Shown: positions 1 to 7,262 of the stretch, piece after piece
Position numbering within the stretch: the first letter of the stretch is position 1
Layout: every line of letters begins with the position of its first letter
NCBI GenBank assembly: GCA_015064315.1
Contig: SVSL01000010.1
Location: 1-37,638 of the forward strand
Origin: Oscillospiraceae bacterium
GTDB lineage: Bacteria; Bacillota; Clostridia; Oscillospirales; CAG-272
DNA length: 37,638 nucleotides
Reading direction: 5' to 3'
Translations under genes and position numbers: made by a program
The notes under the pieces: model-generated
Databases searched by the model: none
What the model saw: the letters and a program-made list of their open reading frames with translations, nothing else
Told to the model about the DNA's origin: nothing

Positions 1-170
1 ATCATTAAAGGAAAATAAAGAATTTTTCTGCTATAATCCTTTTTCATATTGTCAATGATTTTTTGTAAAAAAGCATCAATTTCCGGTTTCTCATCATACA
101 GTTGGCGAAATTCCACAATATCTAAATGACCACTCAAAAAATCTACGATTGTTTGCTGTGCATATTCCAT
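1..170 (-). CDS. Small hypothetical protein, 3' end beyond the window
   Basis: An open frame of 56 codons runs off the start of the window; its stop lies outside. It begins with ATG at 170-168, preceded by AAAGGAG at 8 nt spacing and, further up, by a full consensus promoter at 211-239, so it is a real gene despite its length. The visible protein begins MEYAQQTIVDFLSGHLDIVE and is acidic in its first half, with a lysine-rich stretch near residue 43. The pattern of a short helix, FLSG and EFRQLY loosely recalls small immunity-type proteins of Bacillota toxin systems, but I cannot assign a family. The region is more AT-rich than the glycolytic genes next to it. No signal peptide or membrane segment is visible. 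Confidence 0.62.
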   Translation of the reverse strand, partial: MEYAQQTIVDFLSGHLDIVEFRQLYDEKPEIDAFLQKIIDNMKKDYSRKILYFPLM

Positions 171-210
171 ATAAATAGCTCCTTTACTTTTGTCGTTGAA
201 TTTCATAAAT

Positions 211-239
211 ATCATACCATACAAGAGAAAGGCTGTCAA
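211..239 (-). promoter_or_regulatory. SigA promoter for the partial gene at 1-170
   Basis: On the minus strand TTGACA (239-234) and TATGAT (216-211) are separated by exactly 17 nt. The start codon lies 41 nt below the -10 box. The match is almost perfect to the vegetative consensus. Confidence 0.85.
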
Positions 240-248
240 TATAAAGCT

Positions 249-282
249 TTTGGCGCACCTGCTTTATCGCAGGTGCGCCAAA
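249..282. terminator. Strong hairpin between tpiA and the small upstream gene
   Basis: A perfect 14-bp stem (249-262 with 269-282) has a 6-nt loop. It lies directly below the tpiA stop codon. The U-tract on the minus strand is weak, while the plus strand has TTTTT shortly after the stem. It probably ends tpiA transcription; efficiency is uncertain. Confidence 0.6.
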
Positions 283-308
283 GGAGATCCTTTTTGATAA
301 ACTGTTGA

Positions 309-1076
309 TTACTGAGCCGCGTCAACGATTGCCTGGAACTTGGTAGCAACCAGGGATGCGCCGCCGATCAAACCGCCGTCTACGTTGGGCTTTGCCAGAA
401 GCTCGGCAGCGTTCTTCTCGTTCATGGAGCCGCCGTACTGAATGGTGGTAGCCTCGGCAACCTCCTCGCCGTACATAGCAACCAGAGTCTTGCGGATTAC
501 GCCGCAGGTCTCTTCTGCCTGCTCGGGGGTAGCGGTAAGACCGGTTCCGATTGCCCATACGGGCTCGTAAGCGATGATCACGTTCTTCATATCCTCTGCG
601 GATACGCCTGCCAGATCCAGCTTGGTCTGCATAGCAACTACCTCATCGGTAATGCCTGCAAGTCTCTGCTCCTTGACCTCGCCAAGGCAGAGGATAACCT
701 TCATGCCTGCGGCAAGAGCAGCCTTGGTGCGCAGGTTTACGGTCTCGTCGGTCTCGCCAAAGTACTGACGTCTCTCGGAGTGACCGATGATAACGTACTC
801 AACACCGCAAGCGGTGAGCATCTTTGCGGAAACCTCGCCGGTGTACGCGCCGCTCTCGGCAAAGTGTACGTTCTCGGCACCGATCTTGATGTTAGAACCC
901 TCAGCTGCAGCCTGAGCGGCAGCGATGGTTACGTAAGGAGCGCAGAAAATCACGTCGCAGTTATCCTTGCCTGCAACCAGGGGCTTAACCTCGTTAATAA
1001 AAGCCGTTGCTTCGGCAGGAGTGAAGTTCATCTTCCAGTTGCCTGCGATCACGGTTCTTCTCTTCATAGGATTCAT
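309..1076 (-). CDS. tpiA: Triosephosphate isomerase
   Basis: Interconverts dihydroxyacetone phosphate and glyceraldehyde-3-phosphate in glycolysis and gluconeogenesis; cytoplasmic homodimer. The 255-residue length is normal. Diagnostic motifs are visible in order: GNWKMN with the substrate-binding lysine (about residue 15), GHSERR with the electrophilic histidine (about residue 100), the catalytic glutamate in AYEPVWAIGTG (about 170), and the phosphate-gripping GGSMNEKN and GGLIGGASL boxes near the C-terminus. The first ATG (1076) is chosen because AAAGGAAA lies about 10 nt upstream; a second ATG three codons later would give the more typical N-terminus MKRRTVIAGNWKMN. It follows pgk in the same orientation, separated by about 260 nt of hairpin-rich DNA with no clear promoter, so co-transcription with pgk is likely. 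Confidence 0.97.
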   Translation of the reverse strand: MNPMKRRTVIAGNWKMNFTPAEATAFINEVKPLVAGKDNCDVIFCAPYVTIAAAQAAAEGSNIKIGAENVHFAESGAYTGEVSAKMLTACGVEYVIIGHSERRQYFGETDETVNLRTKAALAAGMKVILCLGEVKEQRLAGITDEVVAMQTKLDLAGVSAEDMKNVIIAYEPVWAIGTGLTATPEQAEETCGVIRKTLVAMYGEEVAEATTIQYGGSMNEKNAAELLAKPNVDGGLIGGASLVATKFQAIVDAAQ

Positions 1077-1103
1077 GATGATTTATTTCCTTTCTTTTTC
1101 TGC

Positions 1104-1121
1104 GAATATCGGTTGATATTC
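1104..1121 (-). other. Small hairpin in the tpiA leader
   Basis: GAATATC and GATATTC pair as a 7-bp stem around a 4-nt loop, about 28 nt above the tpiA start codon. There is no U-tract. It could mark an mRNA processing or stability site between pgk and tpiA; function unproven. Confidence 0.35.
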
Positions 1122-1154
1122 AACAGAGCGTTAGGGTGTGCAAATTTGTTAGCC

Positions 1155-1287
1155 ACTTTTTCTTTTGACACCGCAGGCGCAAAAGAAAAAGTTATCAAAA
1201 AGAAAACGCCGCAAAAGGATTTCGTCGCCTGCGGGCGACGAGGAGGGCTTCGCGCCCTCCATCCGCGCAAGCTTTTAAAAAAGCTTG
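1155..1287 (-). repeat. Multi-hairpin structured element (copy A) between pgk and tpiA
   Basis: Read on the minus strand it contains, in order: a palindrome with core TTTTTTAAAA (1287-1268), a 7-bp GC-rich hairpin (1260-1242), a 7-bp hairpin with loop CGCA (1240-1223), and a perfect 13-bp hairpin (1192-1180 with 1167-1155). The first three modules recur in the same order in the element at 4860-4923 with different stem sequences. No U-run follows the last stem, so it is not an ordinary terminator. Open frames through it show no recognisable protein. Confidence 0.6.
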
Positions 1288-1336
1288 ACCAAAACCTTCA
1301 CAGTGGGTACTGCGAAAGCTCCTTTGTTTCGTTTTC

Positions 1337-2647
1337 TTACTTATCGAGCAAGCAAGCGATACCGGGAAGCTCCAGACCCTCGAGGAACTCGAGAGATGCG
1401 CCGCCACCGGTGGAGATGTGGGTCATCTTGGGACCAAAGCCGAGACGCTCAACAGCCTCTGCGGAGTCACCGCCGCCAATGATGGAAACTGCGCCGGAAT
1501 TTGCAACTGCCTCAGCAACTGCCTCGGTACCTGCTGCAAAGTTCTTCCACTCGGAAACACCCATAGGACCGTTCCAAACAACGGTGCCTGCGCCCTTGAT
1601 AGCCTCGGAGAAGAGAGCAATGGTCTTGGGACCAATGTCCAGACCCATCCAGTCGTCGGGAATCTTGTTGGAATCCACAACCTGGCTTGCGGTGTTCTCG
1701 TCGTATTCCTTACCCAGCTTGTTGTCGATGGGGAGCAGGAACTTTACGCCCTTAGCCTCAGCCTTAGCCATCATCTCCTTAGCAAGCTCGATCTTGTCGG
1801 TCTCGCACAGAGAGGTACCAACGCTGTAGCCCTTAGCAGCAAAGAAGGTGTAAGCCATACCGCCGCCGATGATAAGGGTGTCGCACTTCTCAATGAGGTT
1901 CTTGATAACGCCGATCTTGTCGGAAACCTTAGCACCGCCAAGGATGGCAACGAAGGGACGAGCGGGGTCAGCCAGAGCCTTACCCATCACGCCGATCTCC
2001 TTCTGGATCAGGTAGCCGCAAACTGCGGGCAGGTAATCTGCAACGCCTGCGGTGGATGCATGCGCACGGTGAGCAGTACCGAACGCGTCGTTTACAAACA
2101 GACCGTCCTCGCCTGCAAGGTCAGCAAGAGCCTTTGCAAAGTCGGGAGCGTTCTTGGTCTCGCGAGCATCGAAACGAACGTTCTCGATGAGCACGCAGGT
2201 GCCGTTCTCCATAGCGGCAATCTTTGCCTTTGCATCGTCACCGATGATATCGGAAGCGAATGCAACCTTGCCGTCAAGGTACTCGTTGAGTCTGTCGGCA
2301 ACGGGCTTGAGGGTGAACTTTACGGGATCGTTCTTCAGAGCCTTTTCCTTCAGCTCTGCGGTAACAGCCTCGCGCTCTGCCTCGGGAAGCTCGTCAACCT
2401 TCTTCTGCTCCTTCTTATCCAGCTTGAAGTTAGGAGTAAAAATGGAGTGGGGCTTGCCCATGTGAGAGGAGAGGATTACCTTTGCGCCTTTTTCCATCAG
2501 GAACTTGATGGTGGGGAGTGCGCCTACGATTCTCTTATCGGAGGTGATCACGCCGTCCTTCATGGGTACGTTAAAGTCGCAACGTACAAACACTTTTTGA
2601 CCTGCCTTGATGGCAACGTCTTCAATCGATTTCTTGTTGTAAGTCAT
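1337..2647 (-). CDS. pgk: Phosphoglycerate kinase
   Basis: Transfers phosphate from 1,3-bisphosphoglycerate to ADP in glycolysis; cytoplasmic monomer of two Rossmann-like lobes. Seen in order: the N-terminal [11 protein letters not shown] substrate loop, SSHMGKP, the [12 protein letters not shown] helix, GGGMAYTF, the NGPMGVSE nucleotide loop, GGGDSAEAV and the C-terminal [15 protein letters not shown]. The 436-residue length exceeds the usual 390-415: a lysine/glutamate-rich insertion of roughly 30-35 residues lies between SSHMGKP and [11 protein letters not shown] at 2647 is chosen because GAAAGGA sits 10 nt upstream; an in-frame ATG at 2671 lies upstream of that site and is less likely. 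It has its own promoter at 2709-2737 and is followed by tpiA on the same strand. Confidence 0.97.
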   Translation of the reverse strand: MTYNKKSIEDVAIKAGQKVFVRCDFNVPMKDGVITSDKRIVGALPTIKFLMEKGAKVILSSHMGKPHSIFTPNFKLDKKEQKKVDELPEAEREAVTAELKEKALKNDPVKFTLKPVADRLNEYLDGKVAFASDIIGDDAKAKIAAMENGTCVLIENVRFDARETKNAPDFAKALADLAGEDGLFVNDAFGTAHRAHASTAGVADYLPAVCGYLIQKEIGVMGKALADPARPFVAILGGAKVSDKIGVIKNLIEKCDTLIIGGGMAYTFFAAKGYSVGTSLCETDKIELAKEMMAKAEAKGVKFLLPIDNKLGKEYDENTASQVVDSNKIPDDWMGLDIGPKTIALFSEAIKGAGTVVWNGPMGVSEWKNFAAGTEAVAEAVANSGAVSIIGGGDSAEAVERLGFGPKMTHISTGGGASLEFLEGLELPGIACLLDK

Positions 2648-2708
2648 GGTTTTGGTGTCCTTTCTTTCCAAATCATTTTCTATGGTTCAAAAAATCCCAG
2701 ATAACAAT

Positions 2709-2737
2709 ATGATAACACAAATTGGAAAAATTATCAA
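2709..2737 (-). promoter_or_regulatory. SigA promoter for pgk-tpiA
   Basis: TTGATA (2737-2732), a 17-nt spacer and TATCAT (2714-2709) on the minus strand, with TGT just before the -10 box (extended -10). Confidence 0.75.
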
Positions 2738-2779
2738 TAGTTATTTGTGAAAAAAATGGCAAAATCTCAACTTTTTTTC

Positions 2780-2824
2780 AAAAAAAGAGGAAAACCGGGG
2801 CAACTGACCAAAATTTTCCTCTTT
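2780..2824 (-). terminator. Terminator of the antiporter gene
   Basis: An 11-bp stem, AAAGAGGAAAA with TTTTCCTCTTT (2824-2814 with 2794-2784), is followed on the minus strand by further T residues. It starts 12 nt below the stop codon. Confidence 0.85.
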
Positions 2825-2835
2825 ATTGATAAAAA

Positions 2836-4167
2836 TTACTCGTCGTCCTCGTCGGGATCGTCCGCAAAGACCTCGGCAACCGACAAGTGGTGCTTCTCCG
2901 CAGGCGCATCCTTGGGAACAATATCCCCCGCCTTGGTCAGCGCGATCTTGGTGAGCAGAGGTCCTACCAGCTCGTAGATCAGCACGCCGAACAGCACGAT
3001 GTTGCGAACGGTGGTACCGTCAGAGCCCAGCGCCTCCACGGCAAGGATCGACATTCCAATGGCAACACCTGCCTGCGGGAAAAGGGTCACGCCCAAATAC
3101 TTAACGATATTCTTGTCGCATCCGGTGATCTTGGCACTGAACGCCGCGCCAACGTATTTGCCGAGCGCGCGCACCAAAACGTAGATCACACCAACCAGCA
3201 CCACTACCCAGCTCTTGAAGAAGCTAAACTCCAGCTCCGCACCGCTGATAACGAAGAAGAGAATGAAAATGGGCATGGTCCATTTGTCGGTCTTTTCCAT
3301 CAGCTCCTCGGCGGAGTCACAGATGTTGCAGAACACGGTTCCCAGCATCATGCAGACCAGAAGATTGGAGAACTTGATCTCAAGTCCGTTGGAGAAGGTA
3401 TGACTGAGCTGAGAGAGGGCAATGGTAAGAAGCACAAAGGTGATGGAAAGGCAGAGACGCTTACTGTTGGAGCGGAACATATTCTCCACCACGGTAAAGA
3501 TCGCGCCCATAACCGCACCGAGAATCAGAGAAAGAACCACCTCAAGGAGCGGATTGATCACCAAAGAAATGGCATTCAGGGCTTCTCCGCCGCCTGCCAG
3601 CGCCTGCGCAACGCCAATGGATACCGCAAAGCAGACAAGTCCCACTGCGTCATCCAGCGCAACCACGGGCAGAAGAATGTTGGTAAGAGGTCCCTTTGCC
3701 TTATATTGCTTTACAACCATGAGGGTTGCCGCGGGAGCCGTTGCGGTTGCAATCGCACCCAGTGTCACGCAAACGGGCAGAGGAAGCTTATCCTGACCAA
3801 GGGCAAAGCTCAGGCCAATAAGCGCCGCATCTACCAAAAGCATAGCGGTCACCGCCTGCACGATACCAACCACGGTTGCCTGCTTACCCGTTTTTTTCAA
3901 AGAAGACAGCTTAAACTCGGTTCCAATGGCAAAGGCGATAAAGCCCAGTGCTACGCTCTGCACGATCTCCGCCATGGTTTTGAGCTCATTCAGATCGGTG
4001 AAAAGTCCCGTAACACCTAAAGATCCCAAACAATAGGGTCCAATGAGAATACCTGCCAGAAGATAACCCGTAACCGCGGGAAGCTTCAAGGGCTTGACGA
4101 TACGCGACATGAACAGACCTGCCAAAAGCCCCAGTGCCAGGGTAAAAAGAATCTGAAAATCTCTCAT
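2836..4167 (-). CDS. Cation:proton antiporter, KefB/CPA2-type
   Basis: Integral membrane antiporter exchanging protons for Na+ or K+; which ion cannot be read from sequence. The 443 residues contain about 11-13 hydrophobic segments from residue 5 onward, without a cleavable signal. The family signature is visible: PAVTGYLLAGILIGP near residue 30, the discontinuous-helix region APAATLMVVKQY and the paired aspartates of ALDDAVGL (about residues 172-175) expected to carry ions. There is no C-terminal TrkA-N or TrkA-C nucleotide-binding domain as in full KefB; the protein ends in a short acidic tail (DDPDEDDE). The start is supported by AAAAGGAG 5 nt before ATG. It is monocistronic, with its own promoter (4229-4257) and terminator (2780-2824). 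Confidence 0.9.
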   Translation of the reverse strand: MRDFQILFTLALGLLAGLFMSRIVKPLKLPAVTGYLLAGILIGPYCLGSLGVTGLFTDLNELKTMAEIVQSVALGFIAFAIGTEFKLSSLKKTGKQATVVGIVQAVTAMLLVDAALIGLSFALGQDKLPLPVCVTLGAIATATAPAATLMVVKQYKAKGPLTNILLPVVALDDAVGLVCFAVSIGVAQALAGGGEALNAISLVINPLLEVVLSLILGAVMGAIFTVVENMFRSNSKRLCLSITFVLLTIALSQLSHTFSNGLEIKFSNLLVCMMLGTVFCNICDSAEELMEKTDKWTMPIFILFFVISGAELEFSFFKSWVVVLVGVIYVLVRALGKYVGAAFSAKITGCDKNIVKYLGVTLFPQAGVAIGMSILAVEALGSDGTTVRNIVLFGVLIYELVGPLLTKIALTKAGDIVPKDAPAEKHHLSVAEVFADDPDEDDE

Positions 4168-4228
4168 AATAACTCCTTTTTAAATTCTTACCTATTTATG
4201 AAATATATTTAATAATCGCACATGGCAT

Positions 4229-4257
4229 ATTATACGCTATTTTTGAAAATCTGTCAA
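4229..4257 (-). promoter_or_regulatory. SigA promoter for the antiporter
   Basis: Perfect TTGACA (4257-4252), 17-nt spacer, TATAAT (4234-4229) on the minus strand; the start codon is about 60 nt further down. Confidence 0.88.
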
Positions 4258-4859
4258 GGAACTTTTTATACAAATTCACATAGCGGCAGGCAAATAATAT
4301 GGTAATATTTACGAAAAAGAAGAAAAAGCATTTGCTTTGCGTATGGCTACATACCAATAGCCGTTTAAAAAGCAAAATTTGTTGCATCTCGGGGCGTCGA
4401 GGACGTCGCCCCCTACAGGCAAAAAATCAAGCCGCGTCAACACGCCGATACGGAGCGAAAACCTTATCGTTTCCGGGGCGTCGAGTTCTCGTTGCGACTC
4501 GTGTCACAAGGAGATTTGCCATCGGCAAACTCCCGTTCTGACACCACACCGTGGTGTCATTCATTACGCTTGCGTCGCCCCCTACAGGCAAAAAATTCAA
4601 ACCGCATCGATACGCCTCTACACCTTCTTTAACTAATATCGGTGAGCATTTTGGGTAGCGAAGCGGCGCGAGGGGGATGAATAACATGCCGGGGGCATGT
4701 TAGAACCCGAGCGTGACCGAGTCGCAACGAGAGCGGTCCCAAAATGCTATCGGCAGTACCATTCCGTCCGTCATGAAAACGAACAAGAAACAGTAACCGA
4801 AATTTCGACAGAAGAACTTCACCCAAACCAATAAAAGCTTTTCTGTGAAAAGTTTTCGT
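4258..4859. other. Long noncoding stretch rich in short palindromes
   Basis: About 600 bases with no credible gene: the open frames are short, have no ribosome binding sites and resemble no protein. It holds hairpins at 4515-4529 and 4540-4558 (GACACCAC with GTGGTGTC), at 4683-4701, and a wide inverted repeat AGCATTTTGGG (4645-4655) with its complement at 4738-4748. Direct repeats inside it are listed separately. It looks like accumulated intergenic repeats rather than decayed coding DNA. Confidence 0.6.
4405..4620. repeat. Pair of direct repeats of about 46 bp
   Basis: Copy 1 (4405-4450) and copy 2 (4574-4620) both begin GTCGCCCCCTACAGGCAAAA, remain identical for 22 bases and then diverge gradually. 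Motifs of the GGGGCG...CCCCTACAGG type are, to my knowledge, common dispersed intergenic repeats in gut Clostridia. Confidence 0.65.
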
Positions 4860-4923
4860 CCACCTTTTTTAAAAGGTGGCGAGGTCAAGGGCAAGGAGCC
4901 CTTGTCGCGTTCCGCAGAACGCG
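4860..4923 (+). repeat. Multi-hairpin structured element (copy B)
   Basis: On the plus strand: palindrome with core TTTTTTAAAA (4860-4879), hairpin AAGGGC/GCCCTT (4887-4903), hairpin CGCGTTC/GAACGCG with loop CGCA (4906-4923). Module order, spacing, palindrome core and the CGCA loop match copy A at 1155-1287 read on the minus strand, while the paired bases differ. Confidence 0.6.
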
Positions 4924-4933
4924 AAACGCCCCC

Positions 4934-4974
4934 AAAAAAGAAGGGGAAAACTTCTTTTAAGAAGTTTTCCCCTT
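4934..4974 (-). terminator. Terminator of the pepQ-plsY operon
   Basis: A 14-bp stem (4974-4961 with 4954-4941) followed on the minus strand by C and TTTTTT. It starts 12 nt below the last stop codon of the operon. Confidence 0.88.
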
Positions 4975-4985
4975 CCCCCGCGGTC

Positions 4986-5315
4986 TTATCTGTAATACAC
5001 GTAATAAACAATAATGGTGCGTTCGATGCCGCCGTGCTCGAGGTCGGGAGCGGTAATGACCACGCCGTCCTTGGAGAGCAGCTCCCATGCCTGCATCTGT
5101 TCGATCTTGCAGCGCATGATCACGTCTGCCGAGGCAAACACCAAAAGCTCGTCGTCGCGGATATTGAGTCCGCCGTTTCGACCCACCACCTCGTCCACGT
5201 CGTTGATCTTTTCGGTAACGTAGCGAATGTGATGCTTGCTCATCTGCTGTGCCATTTCCCATTTGTACTGCTTACTGTTGGGATTTTTACTTTTTCGTTT
5301 GAAAAGCTTAAACAT
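4986..5315 (-). CDS. Conserved-looking hypothetical protein, 109 residues
   Basis: Not a family I recognise. The N-terminus is strongly basic (MFKLFKRKSKNPNSK). The middle has a DVDEVVGRNGGL segment, and the C-terminal half alternates short hydrophobic strands (LLVFASADVIM, GVVITAPDL, RTIIVYYVYY), suggesting a small alpha/beta fold. No membrane segment or signal peptide is visible. The start has AAAGGAAA about 8 nt upstream. It is the last gene of the minus-strand run pepQ - plsY - methyltransferase, 23 nt after the methyltransferase stop and directly before a strong terminator. Base composition matches its neighbours, supporting a real, resident gene. Confidence 0.75.
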   Translation of the reverse strand: MFKLFKRKSKNPNSKQYKWEMAQQMSKHHIRYVTEKINDVDEVVGRNGGLNIRDDELLVFASADVIMRCKIEQMQAWELLSKDGVVITAPDLEHGGIERTIIVYYVYYR

Positions 5316-5338
5316 AAGCGTTGTTTCCTTTCGCTTCT

Positions 5339-6529
5339 TTAAAAGTAGACCTTGGCGTCGCCCACCAAAAATGCCTTTGCCGTTTCGTATTCGGCGCGCA
5401 AGCGCTTGGCTTTTTCGGAATTCGGATCAAAGCGCTTCTTCCGCAGGGCGCGAAGCATCACGTTCTTGGGGGTTTCCTCGGGGTCGATCAGCTCCAGTGC
5501 CACCACGTCATAGCCGTTCATTTCCAGCCTCTTGAGGCGAAGGGCATCGGTTGCCGCGTCGCAAAGCTTTTGACGAAGCATGGAATGCTCGGCAATAAAG
5601 GAAAGCGTGGGGCAATTCAGGGTGTGATTCATTTCGTGGTGACAGCAGGGGGTGGAAAGAATGACGTCGGTCTTCCATTCCAGCGCCTTGTTCAGCACCA
5701 GATCGGTGGCAATATCGCAGGCGTGAAGCGAGATCACAAGATGCACGTGCTCCTCGGTCTGATACTTTGCCACGTCCATGCAAAGGAACTCCAAGCCGTC
5801 AAAGCCCAGCTTTTTTGCGGCGGCGTTGCAATGCTCCACCACGTCGGGCTTGAGATCCACACCGGTCATGCGTACGTCACGTCCCAGCACGTTGGCAAAA
5901 TAATGGTACGCTGCAAAGGAAAGATAGCTCTTTCCGCAACACAGGTCGCAAATTCGAAGGGTTCCATCCTTGGGAAGGGCGTCCAGACAATCACGGATCA
6001 GCTCGAGAAAACGGTTGATCTGACGGAACTTGGACTGCTTTTTATCACGCACCCTACCCTTTTCGTCACTCACGTCCAAGAGGCGGAGGAAGGGCTCGGT
6101 GCCATCTAAAATATAGCTCTTTTTGCGGTTGTTGCTCTCTACCAAAGCCGTTGGGGCATTTCCCTTCTGCAACGCCTGCAAAAGCTTTTCGCCCCCCGCA
6201 AGCGTTACCTTTCCGCTTTTGGAGCGTCTCAGCTCGGCATCCCCCGCCGTGGTGATCAGATTGATCTGACCAAAGCCCACGCAAATCTCTGCAAAGCGGG
6301 CATCATCCTCGGGAGAAATATTTTCGTGAACCGCCTTGTTATCGGTTAAAAAGCGCTCCAGCTGTGCCATTTTCTTGCCGCCGATGAGGCGCAGAGTCAG
6401 CACAGCGCGCTGAACGCCTTTGTCAAGGGGCTTCGAAAAAACCGCCTTCTTCAGCGTGTCTTGGGTCGTGGCAAGCGCGATCAGTGAGCCCATTCTTTCA
6501 TCAGCCGTGAAATTTTTCGTCTCGGACAT
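5339..6529 (-). CDS. SAM-dependent methyltransferase, METTL25/Methyltransf_32-like
   Basis: The C-terminal half is a class I SAM-binding domain: motif I is the cysteine-containing ICDLCCGKSYLSFAAYH (about residue 195), followed by the acidic strand end MTGVDLKPD, a CMDVAKY strand and ISLHACDIATDLVL. The LHACDxATD box and the CCHHEMNH segment are characteristic of the Methyltransf_32 family (METTL25-like); the substrate is unknown. The N-terminal 150 residues are a lysine-rich region of unknown role. ATG at 6529 overlaps the plsY stop as TGATG, indicating translational coupling; a GTG one codon upstream (6532) is an alternative. GAGG lies about 10 nt before the ATG. The length of 396 residues is plausible for the family. 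Confidence 0.85.
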   Translation of the reverse strand: MSETKNFTADERMGSLIALATTQDTLKKAVFSKPLDKGVQRAVLTLRLIGGKKMAQLERFLTDNKAVHENISPEDDARFAEICVGFGQINLITTAGDAELRRSKSGKVTLAGGEKLLQALQKGNAPTALVESNNRKKSYILDGTEPFLRLLDVSDEKGRVRDKKQSKFRQINRFLELIRDCLDALPKDGTLRICDLCCGKSYLSFAAYHYFANVLGRDVRMTGVDLKPDVVEHCNAAAKKLGFDGLEFLCMDVAKYQTEEHVHLVISLHACDIATDLVLNKALEWKTDVILSTPCCHHEMNHTLNCPTLSFIAEHSMLRQKLCDAATDALRLKRLEMNGYDVVALELIDPEETPKNVMLRALRKKRFDPNSEKAKRLRAEYETAKAFLVGDAKVYF

Positions 6530-7248
6530 CACTTTTGATCCTCTTTCCCATCGGTGCTTTCCTCGCCCTGCTTTTTCTTCTTTCGTGAAAACTTGGAAAG
6601 ATCCAGCTTGGCTTCCTTATGATTCCAGATACGCTTGATGTTTTCGCGGTGCATGAAGATCACAAACACCATGATGAGGAACGCCATGACCACGCTCAGA
6701 TTCACGTGCGGAGCAAACCACTTGAACAGCATGGGATAGAACAGCGCGCACATAACCGATGCCAGGGAAACCAAGCGGGTTCCAATGGCAACCGTCAGAA
6801 AAATGAACACCAAAAACAGGAAGATCCAAGGATTGATGGCAAGCGCCACCATACCGGCACAGGCAACACCCTTGCCGCCCTTGAAGTTGTAAAAGATGGG
6901 GAACATATGTCCAAAGACCACAAAAAATCCGGCGATCGATCCACCCATGCCAAAGAATCCAAGGATCAGATGTCCGAGAAATACGGCAACAATGGCCTTG
7001 AGAAAATCACAGACAAGGGTCAAAATCGCCGCCTTGACACCAAAGGTACGAAGCATATTGGTGGTTCCGGCGTTTCCGCTTCCGTGCGTACGGATATCGT
7101 CATGATAGATCAGCTTGGAGAAAATGATGGCAGGATTCATGCTGCCGATCAGATAAGGCAGAATAATACACAAAAGCGCACCGATCAGAATCACAATACT
7201 GTCGGCAGTGGGATTCTCCAGCCTTCTGCAAAGAAAATCAACTAACAT
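6529..7248 (-). CDS. plsY: Glycerol-3-phosphate acyltransferase PlsY
   Basis: Transfers the acyl group of acyl-phosphate to glycerol-3-phosphate, the first step of phosphatidate synthesis, in the cytoplasmic membrane. Family motifs are visible: GSMNPAIIFSK, SGNAGTTN (the SGNxGATN glycerol-phosphate motif), VFGHMFPIFYNFKGGKG (acyl-phosphate site), among about five to seven membrane segments. At 239 residues it is longer than typical PlsY (about 200) because of a highly charged C-terminal tail of about 35 residues (KFSRKKKKQGEE). AAAGGAG lies 7 nt before the ATG, and the gene follows pepQ by only 14 nt. No plsX is present in the window. Confidence 0.95.
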   Translation of the reverse strand: MLVDFLCRRLENPTADSIVILIGALLCIILPYLIGSMNPAIIFSKLIYHDDIRTHGSGNAGTTNMLRTFGVKAAILTLVCDFLKAIVAVFLGHLILGFFGMGGSIAGFFVVFGHMFPIFYNFKGGKGVACAGMVALAINPWIFLFLVFIFLTVAIGTRLVSLASVMCALFYPMLFKWFAPHVNLSVVMAFLIMVFVIFMHRENIKRIWNHKEAKLDLSKFSRKKKKQGEESTDGKEDQK

Positions 7249-7262
7249 ATAAAACTCCTTTA

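Noticed and set aside
1073..1270. 65-codon frame between pgk and tpiA
   Set aside because: It runs through the hairpin array, and its product only reflects the palindromes.
1418..2704. Long open frame opposite pgk
   Set aside because: Antisense shadow of a highly conserved gene with strong third-base bias; no ribosome site and no recognisable protein.
4196..4687. Small frames in the gene-free stretch
   Set aside because: No ribosome sites, composition follows the repeats, no similarity to any protein I know.
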